DNA of 64,000 nt from Amylostereum areolatum. Lineage: Eukaryota > Basidiomycota > Agaricomycetes > Russulales > Stereaceae. The translations under genes and the position numbers were made by a program. The notes under the pieces are model-generated. The model saw only the letters and a program-made list of their open reading frames with translations, did not search any database and was not told where the DNA came from. The stretch covers positions 290,357 to 354,356 of the forward strand of contig SAXG01000048.1 in the NCBI GenBank assembly GCA_012932865.1, in the 5' to 3' direction. Position 1 is the first letter of the stretch, and each line of letters starts with the position of its first letter. Of the stretch, positions 55,337 through 64,000 are shown in pieces.

Positions 55337-55839
55337 TGTTAAGGATGGTCCTTATCACGTGACAAGCGGCTCAGGCTACAGTACTCGTGTGGATGAGAGG
55401 TGGGATCAGGTGATCCAGACGTCTCGGCTATACGAAGTTAGAGGTCGATAAGCGAAGCAGTAAGTCTTCACAGAAGACTTAGGCGAGCTTTCGACTTAGT
55501 TACTTTATGCTCTCTTTAGTAGTTTTTTAAGAGGAGGTTCTATTTAGAACAGTCCTGTATTTACAAAGAGAACGAGCTGGGGAATGGCTCGTTCGATGAG
55601 CCTCCTTTTATAAGAAAGGAGGTCGAGTAAATATATGTACATTGAGCAACGGTCGCATCAAGTATCTACGGGGACGAGACTGTGGCATCGCCGTAGCTAT
55701 GCCGTTGAGATGGTGACGATCTGTGGCACTGTCGTTGAGACGGTGACGATCTGTGGCCCTGTCGTCGGAATGGTGACGATCTGTGGCACTGTCGTTGTCG
55801 CATGGTTGAGACGGTTACGAACTTGGGCAAGTTGTAACA
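55337..55839 (-). repeat. 5' LTR of the chromovirus (promoter LTR)
   Basis: 503 bp, matching 45719-46221 except for four transitions. On the minus strand it holds a TATA box TATAAAAG (55605-55612) and, upstream of it, three direct copies of a GATCGTCACC-containing unit spaced about 30 bp, which may be an enhancer. Confidence 0.95.
55605..55612 (-). promoter_or_regulatory. TATA box of the 5' LTR
   Basis: TATAAAAG on the minus strand, followed by GAGGCTCATCG. Transcripts starting about 30 nt downstream would have a leader of about 1.05 kb before the first AUG (54525). Confidence 0.65.
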
Positions 55840-55927
55840 GGGTGCAGCGGGAAGGGGTGGAAACCCTCGATGCACCTTTGCGCTTCCTTGGAGCTTCTGG
55901 GGCTTTGAATTGGCGAGAGCGGGCCAT
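55840..55927 (-). pseudogene. 5' fragment of the gene split by the chromovirus
   Basis: From ATG 55927 the frame reads MARSRQFKAPEAPRKRK and then runs into the LTR after about 29 codons. A short basic N-terminus of this kind precedes the OrsD/C2H2-like domain in multi-copy mushroom proteins, and the remainder of such a domain lies on the other side of the element (45130-45718). The GGGTG duplication marks the break. The match is inferred from motif order only. Confidence 0.35.
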
Positions 55928-56354
55928 GGGGGAACAGACAAACTGCACAGGAGACCAGCTCCTTAAATAGGCCCCCCGCACTCCAGTGTGACCGCATCTG
56001 CCATCCACAACCCATTTTCTGAATAAACCCAGAGTGCAACCATGCAAAGGTGCACCTGTTTTGGGACGGAATCCAGGATCTCCCGGAGCCAGCGCTTCAG
56101 AATCCATGCCAGCAATGCACCATGATGCTCGCTTCCGTTCACCTTGGCTATCACACTCGGTGACCGGAGTCACACCGGGACAAGGATGTAGTAGGCCAGT
56201 GCACTGTCGGCAGCAGCTATATAAACCAGGAGCACAGCGTACACCGAGGGCAGTCACCGCCTCCCGTCTCCCGTCCGCACCCGTTCTTCTCTTCAGTGTG
56301 CTCTCTCTTCCGCCTTCTTCCACACCTTTCAGTGGTAAACCATCAGTACACACG

Positions 56355-56960
56355 ATGCAGCTCAAGTGGACAAAACGCCTTTCGAAACGGGCCGCCCAGA
56401 CGCGGCCGAACGATGAAGATGTCCTCTTCCTTCGACCCGGTCGAACGGGATTATCTAGTTCGTTATCCACGATCTGGCCAGGAAATATGCTACCCATTGT
56501 GCCCGTCCATATCACACGCACGGCCGAGACTGGGTCAGCGGATGGGGCTTCGCTCTATTCCGTCGAAGCGGCCGAACAGAACTGCTTCCATCGTTACTGA
56601 CGCTCCGGCCGGGGGTACGTGTCTCCGTTAGTCGCTCCATATTCAATGATCCGGCCGCAGGTATCTCCACTTCATTGTCATCGGTTCGGGCGTGTTGATA
56701 ACTGGGTGTGCGCGTGTCCTTATTCCACGTACCGCCCGCATTGGGCTAGCAGCCAGGGTCCGCTTTATTCTCTCGATGCGCCCGGACAGGATCACTCGCA
56801 TCGTTATCAATGGTCCGGCCGGAGGGATACTGCTCGATAATTGGCTCCGTATTGAATGATGCAGCCGCACGGTTTCGTCGTTTGTTATCTCCAGTTCGGG
56901 CACGTTAAACTGTTGGCGTGAGCATTTCCGTAGTCAACGTACTGCCCACATTGGGTCACT
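56355..56960 (+). pseudogene. Degenerate gene made of about three 225-bp tandem repeats
   Basis: ATGs at 56355 and 56409 open short frames (SSSFDPVERDYLVRYPRSGQ from the second). Three diverged units follow, about 225 bp each (near 56430, 56660 and 56870). Shared blocks are CCGGCCG(C/G)AG, CGTACC/TGCCCGCATTGGG, TCGATGCG/TCGAAGCGG, ATCGTTAT and TCCGTATTGAATGAT. The middle unit keeps an open frame (IVIGSGVLITGCARVLIPR, then RIVINGPAGGILLDNWLRIE); the first and third contain stops or indels. This looks like a gene whose exon was duplicated and then decayed. No family is recognised. Confidence 0.35.
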
Positions 56961-57083
56961 CGGCGGTAGTTTCATCGATTGCTTCGAAGCGGTTGCACTG
57001 ATTGACCTCTTTGACCCTGAGGATGCCGCCGGGAGCTATGCGGTTTGTATAAGCAGCTTTCCATGGTAGGTATATACAGTACT

Positions 57084-57821
57084 CTATTTTTTTCCGAACA
57101 AATGCTGCCGCTTGGGTGAAACCTCCGAAAGAATACGGGATGCGGCAGCATTGACCCCCCCCAGCGCAACAGCCTCCTCCGTCCTTCTTTCAATGACCCG
57201 ATGAAAAGCCTCCTTCGTATCGCCATACGTACGTGCAACATCCTTGAAATGCTCTAATAGGGCTGCAACCTCCCCCTCCGTAAGGTTCGCCGCTTCTCCC
57301 GCCTGAAGCGCTGTTTCCTATTGCAGAATGGGCGGAGAATGCAGAAGGAAAGACAAAAGTCCTTACCCGGGAAGGAAATCCATTTCCCTCGCCGTACACC
57401 TCCGCAAGCTCTTGGATCAACTTGCTGTCTCCATGCGGCATCTCCCACCAGGATCCAAGGTGTGCAGGGAGGTCCGCGGGGAGGATGTCGGATGACTCCC
57501 GCGATACATCATGAAGTCGCGGAGATGTACCCGCAAATACCAGTGCGGCACTTTTCAACGCTGCTGGGATCTTGGCATTGACCCCAGAGACAGAGAGGAT
57601 TCCGACAATACACAGTGCAAAGCCCTAAATGGCAGGAAACGGCCCAGTTCAGCGTCTTCAGTCGAGATCGATGGGCAAAGGTAGCTTACCACTTCTACCT
57701 GAATATTTTTCAAGTACCGTGCCTCCTCTTCCTCCAACGCCGGAAGGTGACAGGCACCGAGGGAGTCCAGCACGCGTTGAGCGATAAGATGGATCATGCG
57801 TTCACCCAGTGAGAGATCCAT
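57084..57821 (-). CDS. Hypothetical helical protein, three exons
   Basis: Not recognised. ATG 57821; introns at about 57625-57690 and 57321-57368 are canonical and keep the frame; stop 57084-57086. About 200 residues, nearly all predicted helix: MDLSLGERMIHLIAQRVLD, then an amphipathic segment, a hydrophobic stretch across the first splice (GFALCIVGILSVSGVNA), WWEMPHGDSKLIQELAEVYG, and a Glu-rich C-terminal half (EAANLTEGEVAALLEHFKDV). The hydrophobic segment could insert in a membrane. It is divergently paired, 128 bp apart, with another orphan helical protein (57950-59220), so the two may share a promoter and act together. It appears intact. Confidence 0.55.
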
Positions 57822-57949
57822 GGTGAGGGGAGGAGTGCAGGGGACATCAGGGGGAAATCGTGTGAAATTGATACGTCAATCCTAACAAATGTAAACAATG
57901 CGCAAGAACGCGAGTGGCGCGCAATGGACTCCTTTTCCTCTATGTCACT

Positions 57950-59220
57950 ATGGCCGTATCTCAACAAGAACAACTGCCCACGATCGACGACGCCCGCCGG
58001 TTGGAGGCCATCGCTACCGGAAGATTGGCGATAGCCATGACGGCAATGAGTCGTGCGGTGCCCGAGGAGCGGGACGCTGTCGCGGAAGGCACTTTCATGG
58101 AACTGGTGCGTAATTATCATAACATCTATGTACGCTTTAGCAAATAAATGCACAAGTTATCAAGCCTGACGACTATCGGACTGATCCAATGCCTGGATGA
58201 CCGCAGTGTTCCTCCACCCATCGTCGCAAAGGTATTCCAACCGGTTGCAGCCGCCTCGACGCGGGGGGAACACCCTGTGCTCCCTCTTGCACAGATATCG
58301 CTTACGAGCGCCGAGGTGGACATCAAAGAGGTTATTCCTGACGACATGCGCGATCGGATTGTCAAATTCGACCCTTGGTGGTACTGGCCTCAAAAGCAGT
58401 ATGCCACCGCGGAGACAGTTTCCACCTGGATGCTCATTTCGCCCATAGTGAAGACAGTAAGTGCCCTACCCTTCATCAAATGCCACACAGGAGATGCAAA
58501 CGATAGCCGGAACAGATTGCATCCCCTCGTGCAGAACTCATGGACGTCGACCAATCCGCCGCCCATCCCCCAACCTCCGCTATTGAATAGCGGAAGGCTC
58601 TCGAGCTCTCGGAGGGGTGGATCAAACGAGCGGGAGCCTACTCGGGTCCTGTGGGCGTTCTCACGAACCCTGGCATAGAGATAGGTCAGTCCTTCGCCTC
58701 GTGCAGAGGTTGGGGCGCTAACGCGGACCGCTCAGTGGAAGCCTTGGCATCGCGATCGTGGAACGCCGATCCTTCCGGTCAGTCTACCGTTGAGCTTAGT
58801 GCTGACAACGCGGCCGTGTATCTTCGGGCACTGCGGAGACTCGCAGGCTTAAACCGTCGCTTACGTGGACGCCTCATTGCGTATCGAACTGCAAAGCAAC
58901 AGCAGTTATGGAGCATGCAGGCCGAGCTACTCAAAACCGCCCATGGAGACCTTGTTGCGGCGGATCCCCCCCTCATAGAGTTGATGAGAGAGGCTTGGGA
59001 TGAGGAAACCCACGGAATGGAGGATGCCGAGCTGAGCAGTTACATCGCGGAGCTCGACTCGGAGAAGAGGGCTCGGGATGAGGGGGTATACGAGATCACG
59101 CAACGTCTCATCGATAGCCTCCGTCTCGAAGAGGATGTCGATGCAGCACACTCCGCGGCGGGTGAAAATGGAGGGACGGGCATCGAAAGGACCATGAGGA
59201 CGCGGCGAAGGAGCATTTAG
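57950..59220 (+). CDS. Hypothetical helical protein, divergent partner of 57084-57821
   Basis: Not recognised. From ATG 57950: AVSQQEQLPTIDDARRLEA, intron 58106-58156, a long exon through FDPWWYWPQKQYATAETV to VKT, an intron of about 130 nt ending TAG near 58591, a short exon (RKALELSEGWIKRAGAYSGP), intron 58686-58733, then a last exon to 59220. All junctions keep the frame. About 380 residues; the C-terminal 150 are strongly helical with heptad-like spacing (YLRALRRLAGLNRRLRGRLI, AELDSEKRARDEGVYEIT) and end in a basic tail RTRRRSI. No signal peptide or membrane helix is clear. The second intron is the weakest point because a shorter alternative exon is possible there. Confidence 0.5.
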
Positions 59221-59817
59221 CGGACTAAAAAAATGTAGCTCATGTCAATGGCAGCATTGTAATCTCGTCCTCACTTCGCCACCGCCAAAATCCCCGCGGA
59301 GGCTTACATTGTGCGACGGCGGGAATCTCTTCCCAGAGTCACGTCTCCGCGCGGAAACTCTCCGGGTACTCAGTCTGGGCGGGGAAGTTCCCCTCTGTAC
59401 CGGTAATTTGGAGAATGGTTCAAAGCCCGCCACAGAGTGCATTGCGGTACCGGTTCACGTGATGAAAGTCTAAACAAATATCCCAGCAAAGAATAGCTCT
59501 GCGGGACATTCTCCACGGGAACCTGCCCCGCGGGGAATCTCTCCGCGGGGCCGTTCTCCGCCAGGCATTTCGCCGCGGGAAATGCCTTCGGAGGGCCGTT
59601 CTCCGCCAGGCATTTCCCCGCGGGAAATGTCTTCGGAGGGCCGACCTCCGTCAGCCATTTCGCCGCGGGTATTTCCCCGGGCCAGTTGCTGACCAAGTCC
59701 CATTCCCACGGTGATGCATGTGAGGCATTTTTTCTTCTTTCTTTGAGTACACGCACGTGAGGCTGTCCGAAGGCCCTGGGACACGACGATCAAAGTTACA
59801 GTACAAGGTGACACTAC
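59221..59817. repeat. GC-rich spacer with a 45-bp minisatellite
   Basis: No gene. At about 59551-59690 three tandem copies of a 45-bp unit occur (GCCGTTCTCCGCCAGGCATT then TCGCCGCGGGAAATGCCTTC then GGAGG); copies 1 and 2 differ at a few bases and copy 3 is more diverged. Many CCGCGGGG palindromes surround it. Confidence 0.6.
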
Positions 59818-60996
59818 ATGTCGGTTCTTCCCTTTACCCCCCATCGTCCCCCTGGTATGGAGTCAGCTACATCCACTCCGTCAGCTCATACACTGTCCGA
59901 ACGGCACTCGGCTTCAACAAAAATGGTCCGGCTCGAGCCCTACCATTTGATCGCAGTACTTCCTCAGGAACTCAACAAACACATCGTTGACACGGTTATC
60001 GCCGATTGCATCGCGCGGTACCTTTTCTGGCCCGATCTCCCACGGGACACCAGAGAGTGCCTGACCCTTTTCCCCCCCCCATCATCGACTTTCATCGCCC
60101 TCAGCTGTGTCAATCGAGCACTGTACAAGTATTGTTGGGACGTGTTGAGTCTCCTCCTGGTCGAGACGTCAGATGACAATGCCAGGTAAGGCAGTTTTGA
60201 TTGTTCTTATTTGATTTCATTCCAGATGACACCGAACATTCTACAGTTCCATAATCAGGGCATTGCGCACTGACGTCATCATGGACTGCTGCGATTACCC
60301 CCATCGACATCGAATGGGCTTGGCATTCCGAACCGGAGAAGCCGAGTGGTATAGCGGACACAAGGGGAGAGGGCCGGGACTGGGTGCCATCGTTCATTTG
60401 TTCCACAAGATCCAACTTTGTCTGGGATTCCTCGACAATAACGCCGCTCTCCCTCCAGAGCTCAAGACAAAGGATTTGAGGGTAGCAGGGAGCCTCCTGA
60501 AAACGGCCGAGGCCGCGCTCCAAAAGGTACATCCCGCCGCAAGACACTTTATCGCTCCCCAAATTTGGCGTCGCATAGAAGATGGGGTGGACATTCTTGG
60601 CAAGGGTGAGTGCCGTTTGAGTTGTCGGTTATCCATCACTCACCGGTCCGCGGACATACCCATTTAGCATTGTGGCTCCTTCAGGCAAACACCGTACTAT
60701 ATGAAATCGCTGATGTCGACACCGGGGTTTATGGCGCTCTTGGTCGGTACACGGATGACCCGGCCGGCCGGCTAGAACAAGCCGAGAAAGATTTGGACAA
60801 GTTGGAAGGACAAGATTCCGCGTTGAGGGAGGATGCAGAAAAGCAGGGGTGGGAGTATAATCCGGTTCTTCTTCGATCATTCTATGGGAGCCGTATTCGT
60901 ACAGGAGCACAAGGTGGTCACATCCTTGGGAAAATGGACCTCCTGGAGAGGAGGACCAATCCTCACGGGAACTCCGTTTTGGCAGAGGTGGTATAA
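59818..60996 (+). CDS. Hypothetical mushroom-type protein, F-box-like N-terminus (copy 1)
   Basis: Three exons: 59818 to about 60185, about 60245-60605, and about 60667-60996, with GT-AG introns that keep the frame. The N-terminal region has an F-box-like pattern (LIAVLPQELNKHIVDTVIAD, then FIALSCVNRALYKYCWDVLS). The middle is helical (AGSLLKTAEAALQKVHPAAR, IWRRIEDGVDILGKG), and a third exon contains LDKLEGQDSALREDAEKQG followed by WEYNPVLL. Another frame just downstream (WYNLAYLRRRMLWTF, 60985-61030) also looks coding and corresponds to the end of the second copy, so the true 3' end may lie beyond a missed intron or a frameshift. A decayed paralogue follows at 61720-62879. Function unknown. 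Confidence 0.5.
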
Positions 60997-61719
60997 CCTT
61001 GCCTACCTCCGACGACGCATGCTTTGGACGTTTCCTCAGCCTGGAGTCATTTTTGCTGAATCCTGTCAGCCATTTCACCTTGAAACCCACGATTTTGACA
61101 GCCCTTTGGCTCAAGTCCCCACGCATTGACCGACCGAGGTCCGATTGATGTACGTCTTTGTCGAAAAGCATGGGGTAGGTGGTATTTGGGGAAATGGTTT
61201 GAGGACATGCCTACGGACTACTACCTGTTGTACTAGGCGGTCTCCTGTCAAAAGGATAATAGTATACGTTGATATCCGCTCCTCGCTTTTTGTCATGCAG
61301 GCACCCACGAATTCATCAATTCTCTCAAACTGCAGAACTGAAAGTGCCACTCCACTGAGTCAAGAATCCAACTACTCCACTTCCCCCCCTGGCTAGTATT
61401 CCTTTTCTATCCTATTCCCGATGTCCAATGCCCGTTGTCTCAGGGGGCATTCCTGCGGAGGGTGCAATCCCCGCACATTAATTCCCGACCTGGGACAACG
61501 GACATACTTATCCGCGCATCGCAACCCCGCGGATCTACAACCGGGGAATTCTTTCGGCTTACGCCGATGGCGTCGAAGGATACGCGTCGGGACAAACGAC
61601 AGGCATTTAGACCGGCCCAGGAACGATCGCCTCGTGCCATATCATGTGCTCCTCGTTACTGGACCCTCACCACAAGGACATACTTAATCTCACCTGCACG
61701 GACGTTAACAGCATCTGAG
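60997..61719. other. Spacer between the two tandem paralogues
   Basis: Contains the possible 3' continuation of copy 1 (to about 61130) and otherwise no gene. Short GC-rich TTCCTGCGGAGGGTGCAATC-like motifs around 61440-61560 resemble the repeat-rich spacer at 59300-59700. Confidence 0.35.
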
Positions 61720-62879
61720 ATGTCTTCTCCCCCCTCCCTGAATTATCCCCCATCCCCTCTTGTCGTCGTCATTCGACCCAGAATTCTATCAAGACGACAC
61801 CACACTAGAGCCATTCCATGTCTTCATGTTTGCCCGTAGAGCTCAACAAGCCATTATCGACAGGCGATCGCTGATGGCATCGCCGATCACCTCTTTGGCC
61901 AGTCTGCCCGAGACCACGCGTGACATGGTCTGGATCCAACCGCCTCCTGCCTCGTCCTTCGTGGTAGTGCGGTGCCTCAATCGGGCCCCTCCACGATTAT
62001 TGCTGGAAGGTTATTCGGCTCCTCCTGGCGGACAATGCATCCGCGATGCCACGTGCGGTTATCCCTTGATACACGGCTTGCCTCGTTTGCTAACGTATTC
62101 AATTATCAAGCCGTACCATCAAGCTCCTGGGGGACTCGTTTCTCAACTACTGTGGTCCACGCGTCGCAGTCAGATCCGTAGCATGTCGAATGGCCCCACG
62201 ATAATTGGTATCCGGATCTCTTCACTCGAGGCCCTGGTCTTGAGTCGTTGTCCATATCTTCCAAAGATTCAACTGGCCATGGAATTCTACCCACGGAATG
62301 GCCCCTATCCACCAGAGCTCACGGTCACTCACGCCAGACCCGAGCGGGCGACATCTTCTACCTCAAAGATGCCCGGAAGGCTCTCCGCGAAATCCACCCT
62401 GCCGTGAAGCCTTCATACAACCTGAGGTGCGGCGCTATGGAGGAGGGCATTGATGTACTTGGGAAGAGTGAGTTGTTGTTTCCTGCCTTCCTGTCTCTCC
62501 CTGACATCTACCCCTATTTCTTTGGACGTAGTGGCATGGCTTCGGAAGTCGCTCGACATCCGGCCCCATGGAGATGGCGCCTCCGGATTCTAGGGTCCTT
62601 TGGCCATATGCGAGCATCCTGAATCCCGTCTCGAGGACGTGGAGAAGCGGTTGGACATTTGAAGAGTATGATGCCGCGAGCCGCGCAAACGCGGAGAAGG
62701 ACGGATGGGAGTACAATCCTGTGATTCCCTCCAACCTATGGTGGATAGGGACGCTCGACGGAGGAAACCTATGCCCTCTTTCCAAGGATGACCCAATTGG
62801 AGTGGAAGACCCAGACTCCCGAGCTCGCCATGTGGTGGAGTGGTATCGCCTGGCATTTTTAACCGTCGTCAGCCTTTAG
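61720..62879 (+). pseudogene. Decaying paralogue of 59818-60996 (copy 2)
   Basis: The same motif order as copy 1 can be followed, but in shifting frames. LEPFHVFMFA matches LEPYHLIAVL, LPVELNKP lies in another frame, and PPPASSFVVVRCLNRAPPRL matches the PPPSSTFIALSCVNRALYKY block. KIQLAMEFYPRNGPYPPEL matches KIQLCLGFLDNNAALPPEL. After a frame change, AGDIFYLKDARKALREIHPA and MEEGIDVLGKS match copy 1, and DGWEYNPVIPSN ends the similarity before VVEWYRLAFL. At least two single-base indels are needed to follow it, so I read it as a pseudogene created by tandem duplication. Confidence 0.5.
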
Positions 62880-64000
62880 ACGGCTTTACATCCCTTCTCG
62901 TCGTTCCGTGACCACAATTTCAATCACTACGTGTGAAGACGGTGACGGGGATTCGGCGCTGTCCGCGATTGCCCACCAAGAGTGACTGCCCGCGGCTTAT
63001 ATGCACCACGCGGTCTTGCAGCAGAGATGGGGCGACGGATGGGAGAGCAAATTGTTGGCGCCGTCGCTTGTAAAATGTACCATTCACAATGTTGTATCGT
63101 CCGTCATTATGGCTCGTGCTGTTCTTTCCCCGCAGGTTTTGTAATAGTTTTGGTAATTCGGTCGTCTGTTTGAAGCCCCTTCAAAGGAGGAGGCCACAGA
63201 CTCATCCTCCACGATGCTAATTGTTCCTCCATCACCATGATCAAAGCGTTCATATGGGGGCTGATTCCTGCGGGTGGGCTTCCGCAGTGCACTCCTGACG
63301 GCGACGTTTGCGCGGCGAATTTCAACGCGGAAGATGTTGCCGCGGAACCTTCTCCCTATGGTGGTCACACGGTGTTGTCCCGCAGCGCGGTCCCCGCGGC
63401 GATTGTTCCCGGGCGATTGTCCCCAGGCGATTGTCCCCGCGCGATTGTCCCCGCGCGATTGTCCCCGCGGCGGTTGTCCCCGCGTCGGTTGTCCCCGCGG
63501 TGATCGTCCCCGCGGCGGTTGTCCCTGCGGCGGGCTTCCCCGCGGTGATTGTCCCCGTGGGAATTGAACCTCCCTGCGGAGAATAGTGCACAAGCTTTGT
63601 GGTACCGGTGAACTTCCATGGGAATCTGCTCCTGTCATGCTCTGGCCAGACAACGTTTCCTGATCGGGGGCAAGCCGCCCGAGACAATGTGGACAGTCAT
63701 GTTCAGCCTCGAGGCAGCACAGGTGTGACATTGTAACAGCACTCGTTCTTTTTCTTTCAACCACCTGCTCAATAGTTACACTGAAGTCGCCGGATATGCA
63801 ACATATCTCGAGACCCAATCGAGTGGCTCCCTTTCCTCCGGCGATGCTACTTACCTTTGCACTCCCGCCTTGCCAGATAACGTCCCAGGAAGGTTTCTCA
63901 GCCCGGAAAACCTTGTCAACCCAGTGAAATTAACCGTCAGGACCTGACCTCCAGATCTGACAGTCCTGGAGCCGGAGTTCGTTGTTGAAGCAGAGCCCCG
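62880..64000. repeat. GC-rich region with a 15-bp minisatellite, no gene supported
   Basis: At about 63394-63560 more than ten tandem copies of a 15-base unit close to GATTGTCCCCGCGCG are present. The minus-strand frame through it (63084-63818) would encode RGQ-type repeats (QPPRGRSPRGQPTRGQPPRG) between non-repetitive ends with a CPHC motif. I do not consider it a proven gene, because any 15-bp repeat stays open in several frames. The rest, including 63820-64000, shows no gene. Confidence 0.5.

Larger units (their letters stand above)
45719..55839 (-). mobile_element. Full-length Ty3/Gypsy chromovirus LTR retrotransposon
   Basis: Two 503-bp LTRs (TGTTA...TAACA) enclose 9115 bp and are flanked by the 5-bp duplication GGGTG (45714-45718 and 55840-55844). 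All element genes run on the minus strand, so the right LTR is the 5' one. Order: Gag with an unusual N-terminal extension, -1 frameshift, then protease-RT-RNaseH-integrase-chromodomain, then four accessory frames. A purine-rich tract (AGAGAGGGGGATAG on the minus strand, 46222-46235) precedes the 3' LTR. The primer site after the 5' LTR is not clear; TTTGGCGC occurs 30 nt inside. The LTRs differ at four positions, all transitions, so insertion is recent. The chromodomain and integrase type place it among chromoviruses. Confidence 0.95.

Noticed and set aside
63084..63818. 244-codon minus-strand frame through the minisatellite as a gene
   Set aside because: The 15-bp repeat keeps several frames open by itself; no splice, start context or homologous motif supports it.
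1..64000. CRISPR arrays, rRNA, tRNA genes, bacterial-type operons
   Set aside because: None seen; the window is eukaryotic nuclear DNA, and the regular repeats found are minisatellites without spacer structure.

Overview
This window is nuclear DNA of a filamentous basidiomycete, most likely an agaricomycete. Genes are dense and intron-rich, with GT-AG introns of about 50-70 nt. The recognisable content fits: a chitin synthase with a myosin motor, a DUF6534-type membrane protein, an O-methyltransferase, a cytochrome P450, and several long F-box proteins typical of mushrooms. No RNA gene or CRISPR array was seen.

Layout. 1-688: 5' part of peroxin PEX3 (-). 978-2193: five-exon membrane protein (+). 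3279-5000: F-box protein (-). 5414-6408: a pair of inverted repeats, possibly a MITE. 6505-8072: PP2A activator PTPA/Rrd (+). 8443-14660: chitin synthase with myosin motor (+). 15209-17405: P450 (-). 19005-20745: DUF6534-type membrane protein (+). 21103-25123: a Tc1/mariner-like transposon with perfect 69-bp terminal repeats and TA target duplications; it holds a DDE transposase and a second, convergent passenger gene. 26113-28182: O-methyltransferase (+). 28394-29875: an element with terminal inverted repeats. 30053-32170: F-box protein (-). 32747-36001: MCM2 (+). 36626-38171: GT49-like glycosyltransferase (-). 39084-41542: Zrg17-like zinc transporter (+). 41831-42585: MITE with TA duplications. 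About 43000-44750: GC-rich degenerate repeat array.

45719-55839 is a complete, recently inserted Ty3/Gypsy chromovirus on the minus strand (503-bp LTRs with 4 differences; GGGTG target duplication). It sits inside an older gene fragment that resembles an OrsD/C2H2-type domain protein. The element is unusual in four ways. (1) Gag is preceded by an in-frame open stretch of 267 codons with no AUG in any frame, but with an ACG in an excellent Kozak context. (2) Gag and Pol are joined by a textbook -1 frameshift signal: GGGTTTT, the gag stop, then a bulged hairpin. (3) About 3 kb after pol carries four more minus-strand reading frames: a coiled-coil/CCHC protein, a 97-aa protein, a 127-aa basic protein and an 84-aa single-pass membrane protein. 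(4) The last of these has its own TATA-like box and ends inside the 3' LTR. This is my best candidate for an undescribed system.

From 56 kb to the end the sequence looks lineage-specific: tandem degenerate repeats, a divergent pair of unrecognised helical proteins (57084-57821 and 57950-59220), two related tandem genes of which the second is decaying, and two GC-rich minisatellites. Housekeeping genes (PEX3, PTPA, chitin synthase, MCM2, zinc transporter) lie left of 42 kb, while mobile and orphan sequence dominates the right third. All splice sites and functions were read by eye from the sequence; no database was searched.
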